Below are positions 37,386-46,519 of a stretch of DNA of 50,172 nucleotides, in pieces. Location: NCBI GenBank assembly GCA_944372345.1, contig CALVYT010000010.1:1-50172 (forward strand), read 5' to 3'. The notes below the pieces were generated by a model. That model was not told where the DNA came from, did no database searches, and saw nothing but the letters and a program-made list of their open reading frames with translations. Source of the stretch: an uncultured Clostridia bacterium (GTDB lineage: Bacteria; Bacillota; Clostridia; Christensenellales; Pumilibacteraceae). Position numbers and translations under genes: made by a program. Every line of letters starts with the position of its first letter. The first letter of the stretch is position 1.

Positions 37386-37772
37386 TTATTTGCTTTTAGG
37401 CTTGAACACCACTGAAACGACGTAGCTTGCCGCGACGGCGATCCCCACGCCGTATGCCGTTTGTATGAGCCCGCCCGCAAACGCGCCGAGTGGCCCGTCG
37501 GAGAGCGCCGTTTCTATCGCACCCTTTGCGAGCGACGCTCCGAATCCCGTTATCGGCACGGCTATGCCCGAGCGCAGTACGGCGGACAGAGGTTCGTATA
37601 TCCCGAGCGTCTGCATTATTATCCCCGCAATGAGGAACAGAACGAGTATGCGCGCTGGAGTCAGTCTGGTCCTTATTATCAGGATCTGCGCGAGCGCGCA
37701 CAACAGTCCGCCCGAAGCGAAAACTATAACGTAGTCAAGCAGCCATCCCCACCAAGTATCCGGTAATATCAT
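37386..37772 (-). CDS. spoVAE: Stage V sporulation protein AE (SpoVAEb type)
   Basis: Part of the SpoVA channel that moves dipicolinic acid into the forespore and releases it at germination. The 128-residue protein is highly hydrophobic with about four membrane segments and contains GIYEPLSAVLRSGIAVPITGFGASLAKGA, the conserved core. ATG 37772 overlaps the spoVAD stop (ATGA) and has GGAG eight bases upstream; the longer frame upstream is not needed. Confidence 0.94.
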   Translation of the reverse strand: MILPDTWWGWLLDYVIVFASGGLLCALAQILIIRTRLTPARILVLFLIAGIIMQTLGIYEPLSAVLRSGIAVPITGFGASLAKGAIETALSDGPLGAFAGGLIQTAYGVGIAVAASYVVSVVFKPKSK

Positions 37773-38773
37773 AAGTCGTTCTCCAAAATGATCCCGTGGC
37801 ATACCGACGGTATGCTCTCGCCCTGAAACGACGTCGTCGGGCTCATCAGCGCGCCCGTGGCGAGCAGCAGCACTCTGTCATACTCGCGGGCGTTCATTTT
37901 GCCGAGTATGAACGAGTTCAGCACGCTTGCGCTGCAACCCGCTCCGCTTCCGCCCGAATAGCATTTCTGCTTTGCGGAAAACATCATTTCCCCGCAGTCG
38001 GAATACCTCTGTCCGAGTTCGGCGCCTTTTTCGCGGCAGAGATCGCGCATTATCTCCGAGCCCACTCTGCCGAGATCTCCCGTAAATATCGCGTCGTAAT
38101 CTTCGGGAGATGTTTCCGTATCCACGAATACTGCAATAGCCGTATCCATTGCGGCGACTGCCATTGCTGCTCCCATATTGTTAGCATCCGTTATTCCGTA
38201 GTCGACAACCCTGCCGATCGCGGCGTGAGTGACGGCTGGTCCGTCGCCGTCCGCGGATATTATCCCGCATCCCGCCGCCGTGACCGTCCATTGCGCGTAA
38301 GGCGGACGCTGACAGCCGTATTCGAGCGGAAAGCGGTACTGCCGTTCGGCTGTCGCGAAATGCGACCCGGTGGCGCACGCCGCAGTTTCGTAATATCCCG
38401 CGTTCACGCATGCCGCCGCGAGCGCGACCGCTTCGGTCATTGTCGAACATGCCGAATACAGCCCGAAATACGGCACGGGCAGATCGCGCGCGGCATAGCT
38501 TGACGACACGAGCTGATTGAGCAGATCGCCCGCGAACAGCGCTCCTATATCGGATATTTTCAGACCCGCTTTGGCTGCCGCGCCTTCGACGGCTTCGGTG
38601 AGCATTGCGGTCTCGCCCTTTTCAAACGTGTTCTTCCCCATTTTCGGATCGTCCTCGATCCTGTCGAAGTATTTGCCGAGAGGTCCGTCGCCTTCTTTTT
38701 TTCCGACTACGCTCATTCCCGCTATGAGTTTGGGACGGTTCTCGAAGACGAGCGTCTGCGATCTTCTTTTCAT
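37769..38773 (-). CDS. spoVAD: Stage V sporulation protein AD
   Basis: SpoVAD is the soluble thiolase-fold component of the SpoVA complex and binds dipicolinic acid. The 334-residue protein contains PYFGLYSACSTMTEA, FATAERQYRFPLEYG and GAAMAVAAMDTA, typical of the family. The ATG at 38773 overlaps the spoVAC stop by four bases; longer upstream frames run inside spoVAC. The spoVAC-D-E trio without A, B and F is the common minimal set in Clostridia. Confidence 0.96.
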   Translation of the reverse strand: MKRRSQTLVFENRPKLIAGMSVVGKKEGDGPLGKYFDRIEDDPKMGKNTFEKGETAMLTEAVEGAAAKAGLKISDIGALFAGDLLNQLVSSSYAARDLPVPYFGLYSACSTMTEAVALAAACVNAGYYETAACATGSHFATAERQYRFPLEYGCQRPPYAQWTVTAAGCGIISADGDGPAVTHAAIGRVVDYGITDANNMGAAMAVAAMDTAIAVFVDTETSPEDYDAIFTGDLGRVGSEIMRDLCREKGAELGQRYSDCGEMMFSAKQKCYSGGSGAGCSASVLNSFILGKMNAREYDRVLLLATGALMSPTTSFQGESIPSVCHGIILENDL

Positions 38774-39237
38774 ATCGTCCCCCATATGAGCGCGACGATA
38801 TACCGCAGTACGCCCGCCGCCGCAGACCAGACCACTCCGTTCACCACAACGGGGCCGACTACGCTGAACATTTTGACTGCCGTTCCCGTTATCAGCCCTT
38901 CCGCACGGAATTCCATTGCCGCGCTCGACATGGCGTTGGCAAAACCCGTTATTGGCAGAAACGATCCCGCTCCGCCGTGGCGGGCTATTGCGTCGTATAC
39001 GCCCAGACCTGTCATAAATATCGCCGCAACCACGAGCAGGACGGAAGCGAACACCGCCGCCTGTTCGTCGGTAACGCCGGGGATCATCCCGAGCAGATTG
39101 CGCGCGATCTCCCCCGTCACGCACGTCAGTCCGCCTGCAACGAACGCTTTGACGAGAGAGTGCGTGTAGTCCGTTTTCGGCGAGATCCATTCGACGTACT
39201 TTCCGTAGCGCGCGTTGCGTTCCGCGTTATCCGTCAT
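38770..39237 (-). CDS. spoVAC: Stage V sporulation protein AC
   Basis: A 155-residue membrane protein that forms the mechanosensitive pore part of the SpoVA channel. It has about four hydrophobic segments and the conserved SFLPITGFANAMSSAAMEFRAEGLITG block. It shares ancestry with SpoVAE, visible in the similar PITGFA/PITGFG motifs. The 135 bases upstream (39238-39373) contain the terminator of the preceding gene; no forespore sigma-G promoter with good spacing was found, although CATAATA (39333-39327) could be a -10. Confidence 0.95.
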   Translation of the reverse strand: MTDNAERNARYGKYVEWISPKTDYTHSLVKAFVAGGLTCVTGEIARNLLGMIPGVTDEQAAVFASVLLVVAAIFMTGLGVYDAIARHGGAGSFLPITGFANAMSSAAMEFRAEGLITGTAVKMFSVVGPVVVNGVVWSAAAGVLRYIVALIWGTI

Positions 39238-39348
39238 GTCGCACCTCGCCGCGCAGGATCTCGTAATCCTCGATGTTCTTTTCTCCCCCGTCTGGGAAGT
39301 CCTTTTTTATCATATGGGTATTATGCGCCGCGCCGCGTTTTCATATGT

Positions 39349-39375
39349 AAAAAACGGACGCATTCGCATCCGTTT
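39349..39375 (-). terminator. Terminator after the radical SAM gene
   Basis: AAACGGATGC (39375-39366) pairs with GCGTCCGTTT (39361-39352), with one G-U pair and a 4-base loop, then TTT. The stem starts inside the TAA stop codon of the radical SAM gene. Confidence 0.82.
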
Positions 39376-40279
39376 ATGCTCTCGATCCTTGGATCGTATT
39401 TCTGCGCTTGAACGCCTCGGCGATCATACCGAGCACCCGTTTCTTGTCCGCCGCCCATTCGGGAGCGACGAGCAGTCTTTTTGGCGGGTCGCCCGTCAGG
39501 CGGTGGATCACGACGGACGGCGGCAGAACTTCCACGCAGCGGCACAGCGTTTCCGTATATTCCTCCCGCGCCAAAGGGCGGTATTCGCCGCGTTCGTACA
39601 TTTCCGCGAGTCGCGTACCTTCGAGCACGAACATAAGCTGGAGCTTGACGCCGTCGGATATTTTCCCGACGTAAGTCGCCGTTTCCTCCGCCATATCTGC
39701 GGATTCCCCCGGTAGTCCGAGGATGATATGCGTTATCACGTCCGCTCCGACGGAATGCAGTTTTTTCACCGCGTCGCGGTATACCGGCAGAGCGTAACCT
39801 CTGTTGATCTTCTTCGCGGTATCTTCGTGTATCGTCTGCAAGCCGAGTTCGACGTACAGCGGTTTTATCTCCGCCAGCTTTCCGAGAAGTTTCACGGTAT
39901 CATCGGGCAGACAGTCCGGGCGGGTCGCAACGGAAAGCGCCGCTATGTCTTCGCGCTCCGCCGCGGCGAAAAAGACTTTTTCCATTTCACCGATCGGCAT
40001 ATAGGTGGATGTGAAACTTTGGAAATACGCGATATACCGTCCGTTTCCGACTTTCGAAGCGACGCGTCTTTTCGCCGCCTCTATCGCGGCGTCGACTCCT
40101 TTTGCGCAGCTTTCTGCGAATTCCCCGCTGCCGCTCCCGCCGCAGAATATGCAGCCGCCCGTTCCCGCCGTGCCGTCCCTGTTCGGGCAGGTCCGACCGA
40201 ACGCGAGAGCGAGTTTGTATATCTTTTCTCCGAACCGCCGCCTGTAATGCTCGTTTGCAGAATAAAAGCGGTTCAGCAT
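39374..40279 (-). CDS. Radical SAM protein of the YhcC/TIGR01212 family
   Basis: A 301-residue radical SAM protein. The cluster motif is Cys-x9-Cys-x2-Cys (CPNRDG...GGCIFC, residues about 31-44), the unusual spacing of the YhcC family, and ATRPDCLPDDTV and ELGLQTIHEDTAKKINRGY are family hallmarks. The reaction is not firmly established. Its ATG overlaps the end of the DAHP synthase gene by seven bases, so the two are translated together, although no shared pathway is obvious. Confidence 0.9.
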   Translation of the reverse strand: MLNRFYSANEHYRRRFGEKIYKLALAFGRTCPNRDGTAGTGGCIFCGGSGSGEFAESCAKGVDAAIEAAKRRVASKVGNGRYIAYFQSFTSTYMPIGEMEKVFFAAAEREDIAALSVATRPDCLPDDTVKLLGKLAEIKPLYVELGLQTIHEDTAKKINRGYALPVYRDAVKKLHSVGADVITHIILGLPGESADMAEETATYVGKISDGVKLQLMFVLEGTRLAEMYERGEYRPLAREEYTETLCRCVEVLPPSVVIHRLTGDPPKRLLVAPEWAADKKRVLGMIAEAFKRRNTIQGSRA

Positions 40280-41301
40280 TTCTCCGCTATCGTGTAAAGC
40301 AGTTTTTCAGTATCTTTCCAGCCGAGGCAGGGATCGGTTATGGACTTGCCGGGTATGCCGCCGCCCACGGGCTGACTGCCTTCTTCGAGATAGCTTTCTA
40401 TCATCACGCCTTTTACGAGCCTTTTCAGTTCCGACGAGCAGCTCCTGCTGTGCAGCACCTCTCCGACTATCCTGATCTGTTCCCTGTATTTCTTGCCCGA
40501 GTTGGAGTGGTTGGTGTCTATTATTGCGGCTTTGTTTTTCAGATCCGTCTTTTCATACATATCCGACAGCCTTATCAGATCTTCAAAATGATAGTTGGGT
40601 ATGTTTGCGCCGTACTTATCTACGCCGCCGCGGAGGATGACGTGTGCGTATTCGTTGCCGTCCGTCGTTACGTCGCAGCCGCGGTATATGAAATTGTGCG
40701 GGCGCTGCGCGGCATATACGGAATTGAGCATAACGGTAAAATCTCCGCTCGTCGGGTTCTTCATTCCCACGGGTATGTCCATACCGCTCGCCGTCAGCCG
40801 ATGCTGCTGGTCTTCGACGGAGCGCGCGCCGACCGCTTCGTAAGACAGCACGTCGTCGAGGTAACTTCTGTTTTCGGGATACAGCATTTCGTCGGCGGAA
40901 GTGAGCCCGCACTTCTCCATGACCGCAAGATGCAGCTTGCGGATAGCTATTATGCCTGCTTCGAGATCGGGCGCGTCGTCGGGACGGGGCTGATGCAGCA
41001 TGCCTTTATAGCCTTCTCCCGTGGTGCGGGGCTTGTTGGTGTATACGCGCGGGACGACTACGAGTCTGTCTTTCAGTTTATCCGCAAGCACGGCGAGCTT
41101 TTCGATATATTCGAGTACGCAGTCCTCCCTGTCCGCAGAGCACGGACCGGTGATGACGAGGAATTTATCCGATCTGCCGGATATGACGTCTTTGATCTCG
41201 CGGTCGCGTTTGTCTTTCAGCTTTTTCAGGTCGGGCGTGAGCGGGTATTTTGCTTTGATCTCGTCGGGACCCGGAAGCGTTCTGTTTATCTTCATTCCCA
41301 T
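40273..41301 (-). CDS. aroF: 3-deoxy-7-phosphoheptulonate (DAHP) synthase, class I AroG type
   Basis: The first enzyme of the shikimate pathway, joining PEP and erythrose 4-phosphate. The 342-residue protein has ITGPCSADRE, PRVYTNKPRTTGEGYKG, GARSVEDQQHR, VGMKNPTSGDF and DTNHSNSGK, all characteristic of the AroFGH branch. The N-terminal extension implies feedback control by an aromatic amino acid, but which one cannot be read from the sequence. ATG 41301 is chosen because GGAG lies seven bases upstream. No other aro genes are adjacent. The symbol could equally be aroG. Confidence 0.95.
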   Translation of the reverse strand: MGMKINRTLPGPDEIKAKYPLTPDLKKLKDKRDREIKDVISGRSDKFLVITGPCSADREDCVLEYIEKLAVLADKLKDRLVVVPRVYTNKPRTTGEGYKGMLHQPRPDDAPDLEAGIIAIRKLHLAVMEKCGLTSADEMLYPENRSYLDDVLSYEAVGARSVEDQQHRLTASGMDIPVGMKNPTSGDFTVMLNSVYAAQRPHNFIYRGCDVTTDGNEYAHVILRGGVDKYGANIPNYHFEDLIRLSDMYEKTDLKNKAAIIDTNHSNSGKKYREQIRIVGEVLHSRSCSSELKRLVKGVMIESYLEEGSQPVGGGIPGKSITDPCLGWKDTEKLLYTIAEKC

Positions 41302-41329
41302 ATCAGGACTCCGCTGTGTTATTTGGAAT

Positions 41330-41359
41330 AGCATACAGCATAGCGGGGCGTTTAGTCAA
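41330..41359 (-). promoter_or_regulatory. Probable promoter of the DAHP synthase operon
   Basis: TTGACT (41359-41354), 18 bp and TATGCT (41335-41330) on the minus strand. The predicted leader is about 22 nt and includes the ribosome binding site. No T-box or trp-type attenuator was seen. Confidence 0.55.
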
Positions 41360-41413
41360 GCGTTCGCGGCGGAATGAACGCGGAAAAATTTTCGGCATAA
41401 CGCAAAAGCACAC

Positions 41414-41442
41414 TTGCCAAACGCGGGGATATATAGTATAAT
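41414..41442 (+). promoter_or_regulatory. Promoter of the large helicase gene
   Basis: TTGCCA (41414-41419), 17 bp and TATAAT (41437-41442). It is divergent from the DAHP synthase promoter. The leader is about 42 nt and ends in CGGAGGA just before the ATG. Confidence 0.8.
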
Positions 41443-41490
41443 ATAAAAATAACGGGGAAAGCGCACGACTGCGCTTGCGCCGGAGGACAG

Positions 41491-44400
41491 ATGAAAAGTA
41501 TTTACACTCACTACAAAGAGCGGCTGATAGAGATCAGCGGCAGAAACAGAAGCCTTTACGTCCGTTCTTTCAGTAAAAAAACGGGCTACGATATCGGCAG
41601 GCTCTTGTCCGTCGACGGCGAAGCAGCGCAGGAATTCGTCGATTTTCTCTGGGCGGGCGGAAAGGATAAATTCACGGTCATATCACCGAATATCGCGTCT
41701 TTGAAAAAACTGTTCGGAAGCGAGGAGAACGCCGATCCCGCGGCTCGCAAAGCGGGCAGACCGGGGCTTGCGCTCTCCGCCGCGCTCGAAAAAGAAGCGT
41801 CCGCTCTCAGAGCCCTTAAACGCGAGACGGAAGACATAGAAAAGGAAACGGGAAGATACGAGCTTTTCGTGGGTTATCCTTTCGTCGTGGGCGGACTGCG
41901 CGACGTCCTGATAAAGGCTCCCCTGCTGCTGTTCCCCGTGGAAGTGGAGATAACGGAGAGCAATATCGTCCGCATAGGCATAAAGCGCAACGAGAGCGTG
42001 CGGCTCAACAAGGCGTTCGTTTTTGCATACGCGCAGGCAAAGAGTCTCGACATCGAGGAACTCGAAACGGAGTTTGACGGTCTCGCCCGTAACGGTTACA
42101 AGAGCGTGGAAGCCGTGCTCGCCTATCTGAAAAAATTCGGCATCCGTCTGCGCTATGCCGAAGGCAAAAACATCCTCGCGTTCGACGGCGTTTACGAGCC
42201 GAAACTCCGCGACGCGCTCGAAGTGCGGCGTATGTGCGTGCTCGCGAGATATTCGCTCGCAAGTTCCATTTATAACGATTATTCCGAACTCGAACGCAGC
42301 CGTATCACAAACGACGCGGTCGAGGAACTTTTCGAGCCGCAGAAAGCGCGGAAGAAAAGCCGTAAAAGCGCGAAGAAGGAGGATTGCTTCTTTATAAGCG
42401 ATCTCGACTACGCGCAGCGCAACGTCGTGGAAAAAGTGGCTGCTTCGGGAAATATGGTCATATACGGACCTCCCGGAACGGGCAAATCGCAGACGATAGT
42501 CAATCTAATTTCCGACGCGCTCTGCAAGGGCAAACGCGTGCTCGTCGTATCGCAGAAAAAAGCCGCGCTCGACGTCGTGTACAACAGGCTTGCGGAGCTT
42601 TCGGAAAAGGCGATGTTCATAGTCGACCCCGTCAAGGAGCGGCGCACGTTTTATTCGCGCTGCCTGCTTCGTCACGAAGAAGTGCTGAAAAAACAGCCGC
42701 GGGATTATTACGAAGAATACAACGAAACGGCGGAGCAGCTGGACGGCGAGATCGCCAAACTGAAAGAGATCTCGGATACTTTCGAGGCGGACAACGGCTT
42801 CGGGATAAGTCTTATGGATATGTATTACGGCTCGTTCATTCCCGGCAAGAACAGCAGCGAGTACGCCGTATACACCGAAATGCTCAAAGACAAAGTGCTG
42901 CGTACGATGGACTACCCCACCATGCGCGGCGCGATCGACACTCTGCTCGAACACGACAAAATAGACATTTACTATAACTTTGTCGAAAACAAAAAGTTCA
43001 ATCCTTTCATTCAGCACTTAAAGCCCGATCTGCCGATAGATACTCTTTCGTGGGCGCGCAATAAATTTTCCGAACTGACGGGTTCCCGGACGGCGGTATT
43101 CGACGAAGCGGATTATCCGTATGCGCGGCAGATCATCGCGCAGTACGACAAGCTGTCCGTTCCGCGCAACGAGAAGATGTTTATCCGCATGCTTGCCGGT
43201 TTCGAATATCCGTCCGCGTATACGTTTCAGCAGACGTCCAAGGTGCTGTTCCCTCTTTTCCCGTTCGCAAGATACAATATGTATCGCAAAGAGCTTATCG
43301 TGCGTGAAAAGTACGAAAAGACGAAAGCGGCGATAGAGGAATTCGTCAGCGAATACGACTTTCTTCGCGAAGTGCTTACATACGAAGGCTATGCTATGGC
43401 GCTCGGCGGTATACTCGAAGGTAACGAGAATACGCTGAACAATCTCAAAGCCGCGCTTGCAGATTACGTCAAGGTCAGCGACGTATCGCTCAGTCTGCAC
43501 AATTTTTCGCAGCCGGAAAAGCATATCCTCAATTTTGCGTACAGAATGACGAACGACTATGACCATTTCAAGGAAGTTATCATCAAACTGCTTCCTCTCC
43601 GCGTTTATCACGAGATAATAAATTGCGAAAAGACCAAGAAAGCGGAACTTTCCGCGACCGTGGATTTCGAAAACATCAAAGCCCGTATAAACACGCTAAC
43701 GGGCGAACTTGCCGCCGTCAGCCGCAAGATATGCGCGCACAGTTTCGTACCCGAATACAAGGAAATGTTCGGCGGCAGAGAGGACGCAAAGGACTATCTG
43801 TATCAGATATCCAAAAAGCAGAATTTCTGGCCCATCCGCCGTACTATGGAAATTTACGGCGACTATCTTCTGACGCTGTACCCCTGCTGGCTGCTTTCTC
43901 CCGAGAACGTATCGTCCATACTTCCGCTGCGGAAGAATATGTTCGATCTCGTACTGTTCGACGAGGCGAGCCAAGTGTTCATAGAAAACACCGTTCCGTC
44001 CATAATCCGCGGAAAGAACGTGGTCGTCGCGGGCGACGCGAAACAGCTTCGTCCCACTACGACGTTTATGCGGAGATATATGGGCGGCTCGGACGAAGAT
44101 ACCGACCTGACGCTGCAAGCGGCTCTCGAAGTGGAAAGCCTGCTCGATCTCGCCGTATCGCGTTTTGACAGCGCGAACATAACGTATCACTACCGCAGCC
44201 GCAGCCGCGGGCTCATCGACTTTTCCAACAAAGCGTTTTACGATGATATGCTGCGCATTTCGCCCGACGTTACCAAATCGCTCAAAAACAAAGCGATCGA
44301 ACGCATTATGGTCAAAGGCCGATGGCAGGACAGAAAGAATCAGGCGGAGGCGGCGGAGACCGTGCGTCTGCTCAAAAAACTGTTCAAAACGCATTCGGGC

Positions 44401-45252
44401 GAAACTGTCGGCATAATCACATTCGGTATGGAGCAGCAGTCCTGCATAGAGGACGCGATAGACCGCGAATGCAAGCGCGACGTCGAGTTCCGCACGGCGT
44501 ACCTTAAAGAATCCAACCGCAAAGAGGACGGGCAGGACGTGAGCCTGTTCATCAAGAACATAGAGAACGTGCAGGGCGACGAGCGCGACGTGATCATATT
44601 CAGCATAGGCTACGCCCGCAACGAGAACGACAAAGTGAACGCGCATTTCGGCTCGCTCTCCGTCGAGGGCGGTGAGAACCGTCTTAACGTCGCCGTCACC
44701 CGCGCGAAAAAGAAGATATACGTCATCACGAGCATAGAACCGGAGGATCTCCGCGTGGACGGATCCAAGAACAACGGTCCCAAGCTGTTCAAGGCATACC
44801 TGACTTATGCCCGAGCGGTATCGGGCGGCAATCGGGCGGAGATAAACGCTCTGCTCGACGGGCTCTGCCCCGCCCGCGTCGCGCCGCGCCATGCGGAACT
44901 GACCGTTCCCGTGGAGCAGCAGATCGCGGCGAAACTCCGTTCCCTCGGCTACGACGTGGACACCGACCTCGGCAGCGGTACCAACAGGATCTCGGTCGCC
45001 ATATACGATAAGAAGAAAGACAGATATGTGCTCGGCGTTCAGGTGGATAAGATACTTTACTCGGAAGACGAAACGCCACTTGAACGCGACGTATACGCCT
45101 GCCGCTTCCTCGAACAGAAAGGCTGGAACATAATGCGCGTATGGAGCCGTGACTGGTGGCATAATGCGCACGACGTTATCGAACGCATACGGCACCGCGC
45201 GGATTCCGTTCTGACCCCCGCGCCGGCGCCGCGCCGCACGTCGAAACAATAA
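41491..45252 (+). CDS. DUF4011-type superfamily 1 helicase with degenerate nuclease-like C-terminus
   Basis: A 1253-residue protein transcribed alone. The N-terminal region (about 1-250) looks like the DUF4011 domain. The motor is a split Upf1-like SF1B helicase: Walker A GPPGTGKS (326-333), Walker B LFDEASQV (about 818-826), GDAKQLRPT, YHYRSRSRGLI, VQGDERDV and NRLNVAVTRAKK, all intact. About 480 residues between motifs I and II are family-specific. The C-terminus (about 1138-1240) resembles the MTES_1575 PD-(D/E)xK domain, including YVLGVQVDK and MRVWSRDWW, but RID reads RIS and the GIExD site reads GVQVD, so catalytic acids seem lost. Relatives occur in antiviral islands, but no partner gene is present here and the role is unknown. 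Confidence 0.88.
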   Translation: MKSIYTHYKERLIEISGRNRSLYVRSFSKKTGYDIGRLLSVDGEAAQEFVDFLWAGGKDKFTVISPNIASLKKLFGSEENADPAARKAGRPGLALSAALEKEASALRALKRETEDIEKETGRYELFVGYPFVVGGLRDVLIKAPLLLFPVEVEITESNIVRIGIKRNESVRLNKAFVFAYAQAKSLDIEELETEFDGLARNGYKSVEAVLAYLKKFGIRLRYAEGKNILAFDGVYEPKLRDALEVRRMCVLARYSLASSIYNDYSELERSRITNDAVEELFEPQKARKKSRKSAKKEDCFFISDLDYAQRNVVEKVAASGNMVIYGPPGTGKSQTIVNLISDALCKGKRVLVVSQKKAALDVVYNRLAELSEKAMFIVDPVKERRTFYSRCLLRHEEVLKKQPRDYYEEYNETAEQLDGEIAKLKEISDTFEADNGFGISLMDMYYGSFIPGKNSSEYAVYTEMLKDKVLRTMDYPTMRGAIDTLLEHDKIDIYYNFVENKKFNPFIQHLKPDLPIDTLSWARNKFSELTGSRTAVFDEADYPYARQIIAQYDKLSVPRNEKMFIRMLAGFEYPSAYTFQQTSKVLFPLFPFARYNMYRKELIVREKYEKTKAAIEEFVSEYDFLREVLTYEGYAMALGGILEGNENTLNNLKAALADYVKVSDVSLSLHNFSQPEKHILNFAYRMTNDYDHFKEVIIKLLPLRVYHEIINCEKTKKAELSATVDFENIKARINTLTGELAAVSRKICAHSFVPEYKEMFGGREDAKDYLYQISKKQNFWPIRRTMEIYGDYLLTLYPCWLLSPENVSSILPLRKNMFDLVLFDEASQVFIENTVPSIIRGKNVVVAGDAKQLRPTTTFMRRYMGGSDEDTDLTLQAALEVESLLDLAVSRFDSANITYHYRSRSRGLIDFSNKAFYDDMLRISPDVTKSLKNKAIERIMVKGRWQDRKNQAEAAETVRLLKKLFKTHSGETVGIITFGMEQQSCIEDAIDRECKRDVEFRTAYLKESNRKEDGQDVSLFIKNIENVQGDERDVIIFSIGYARNENDKVNAHFGSLSVEGGENRLNVAVTRAKKKIYVITSIEPEDLRVDGSKNNGPKLFKAYLTYARAVSGGNRAEINALLDGLCPARVAPRHAELTVPVEQQIAAKLRSLGYDVDTDLGSGTNRISVAIYDKKKDRYVLGVQVDKILYSEDETPLERDVYACRFLEQKGWNIMRVWSRDWWHNAHDVIERIRHRADSVLTPAPAPRRTSKQ

Positions 45253-45272
45253 ATATCATATCGCAACGACAA

Positions 45273-45299
45273 AAAAACTCCGGTTGTTCCGGAGTTTTT
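45273..45299. terminator. Bidirectional terminator between helicase and PstS-like gene
   Basis: AAAAACTCCGG (45273-45283) pairs with CCGGAGTTTTT (45289-45299) around TTGTT. T runs exist on both strands, five on plus and seven on minus, so it serves both convergent genes. Confidence 0.88.
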
Positions 45300-45318
45300 G
45301 TCATATACGAGCCGACGG

Positions 45319-46512
45319 TTATATTGCAACATAGCCCGTTTTTTCTATCAGTTCTTTTCCCTGCCCGCCCGTTATCCATTCGACCAGCTTTGCCGTATTT
45401 CCGGTCGGCTCGCCGCGCGTCACCGCGTAAAATTCGTATACGAACGGATAAGTTCCGTTTTTAATATTGCTTTCCGTCGGTGCAACACCGTCCACGGAAA
45501 GGAGTTTCGCGTCGGGGTTCGGATACATCGTTTCGGCGAAAAAGCGGTATGAATATCCGAGCGCGGGCTGCGTACCGTTCCATTCGACCGTGACCTGTTT
45601 CATCAGGCTGTCCGTACCGATCAGGCTTTCGTCCGGCAGCGGGCGCGGCGCGGCAGTCGGCATATCGCCCATAAGTTTTTGCAGACCCGTTTCGCTGCCC
45701 GATCCTTCGGGACGTCGGAAGGCTATTATATCTCCGCCGTCCTTCCAGCCGAGAGTTCTCCATTTAGACGTTTTCCCCGAATAGATATTGCGTATCTGCT
45801 GTGAAGTGACGTTATCGACAGGATTGCTTTCCGCTACGACGAACGTGAACGCTTCAAGCCCTATCGGCGTGAAGTGCAGTTCTACTCCCGCGTCGTCTGC
45901 GGTTTTTCGCTGCGATTCCGACGGCTCGAATACGAATATCATATCGACGTCGCCGGCTATGAGCGAATCGTATGCCGCGATCGTCTTCGTGCAGCGCACG
46001 CTGTCGGGATCGGCTTCATATGCGTCTTTGTCAAATACCGCCTGCGCGAACGAGGCATATATCGGATAGAACGCCGTCGCTCCGTCAATGACGGGCAGAT
46101 CGGACGTCAGCGTAAGATCGGGGGCTTCGTCGAGTACGGCGGTCTGCTCGCCCGTAAAAGGCGCGTAAACGGACAGGTCGGGTTCGGCTTCCGCATTGCC
46201 CGTGTTCCTGCCTCTCCACCAGTTTCCGCGCAGCGCGGTCGGAAAAAGCGCGGATGTTATCACCAGAACAACGGCACAGACTATGGCAACGGGGATTGTC
46301 GGTTTTCCGTATTTTAGCCACGCTAATACGGCGGCGCAGCCCGCTATGACGAACGCGAGCGCCACGGGCAACATACCCGTTGCATTGTCTATCTGCCCGA
46401 ATTGCGAGATATATTCGTAACGCCAAAGCAGATATAAACAGACCGCGGCCGCCGTGGCGGTCGCGCTTATCCGCGCGGAGAGATATAACGCTTTCTTTGC
46501 CCGTTCGTTCAT
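45319..46512 (-). CDS. Membrane-anchored PstS-like substrate-binding protein
   Basis: A 397-residue protein with three N-terminal membrane segments (about 8-30, 47-67, 73-94) followed by an external periplasmic-binding-type domain of the phosphate-binding (PBP_like_2) class. Binding-site patterns include DGATAFYPIY and the RRPEGSGSETGLQKLM loop, like the Gly-Ser-Gly loops that hold phosphate in PstS. No lipobox and no pstC, pstA or pstB are nearby, so it is unlikely to feed a transporter here; sensing is a fair inference. ATG 46512 has GAGG upstream and lies seven bases after the preceding gene; the longer frame is excluded because it overlaps that gene. Confidence 0.85.
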   Translation of the reverse strand: MNERAKKALYLSARISATATAAAVCLYLLWRYEYISQFGQIDNATGMLPVALAFVIAGCAAVLAWLKYGKPTIPVAIVCAVVLVITSALFPTALRGNWWRGRNTGNAEAEPDLSVYAPFTGEQTAVLDEAPDLTLTSDLPVIDGATAFYPIYASFAQAVFDKDAYEADPDSVRCTKTIAAYDSLIAGDVDMIFVFEPSESQRKTADDAGVELHFTPIGLEAFTFVVAESNPVDNVTSQQIRNIYSGKTSKWRTLGWKDGGDIIAFRRPEGSGSETGLQKLMGDMPTAAPRPLPDESLIGTDSLMKQVTVEWNGTQPALGYSYRFFAETMYPNPDAKLLSVDGVAPTESNIKNGTYPFVYEFYAVTRGEPTGNTAKLVEWITGGQGKELIEKTGYVAI

Positions 46513-46519
46513 ACGCGCC

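Noticed and set aside
41302..41413. Aromatic amino acid attenuator or T-box ahead of the DAHP synthase gene
   Set aside because: The predicted leader is too short and shows no T-box or terminator.
43696..45249. Minus-strand frame of 517 codons inside the helicase gene
   Set aside because: Antisense shadow; the plus-strand frame carries intact helicase motifs.
41491..45252. A complete multi-gene phage-defence island around the helicase
   Set aside because: The flanking genes (DAHP synthase and the PstS-like set) are not defence genes, and no methyltransferase, toxin or integrase is adjacent.
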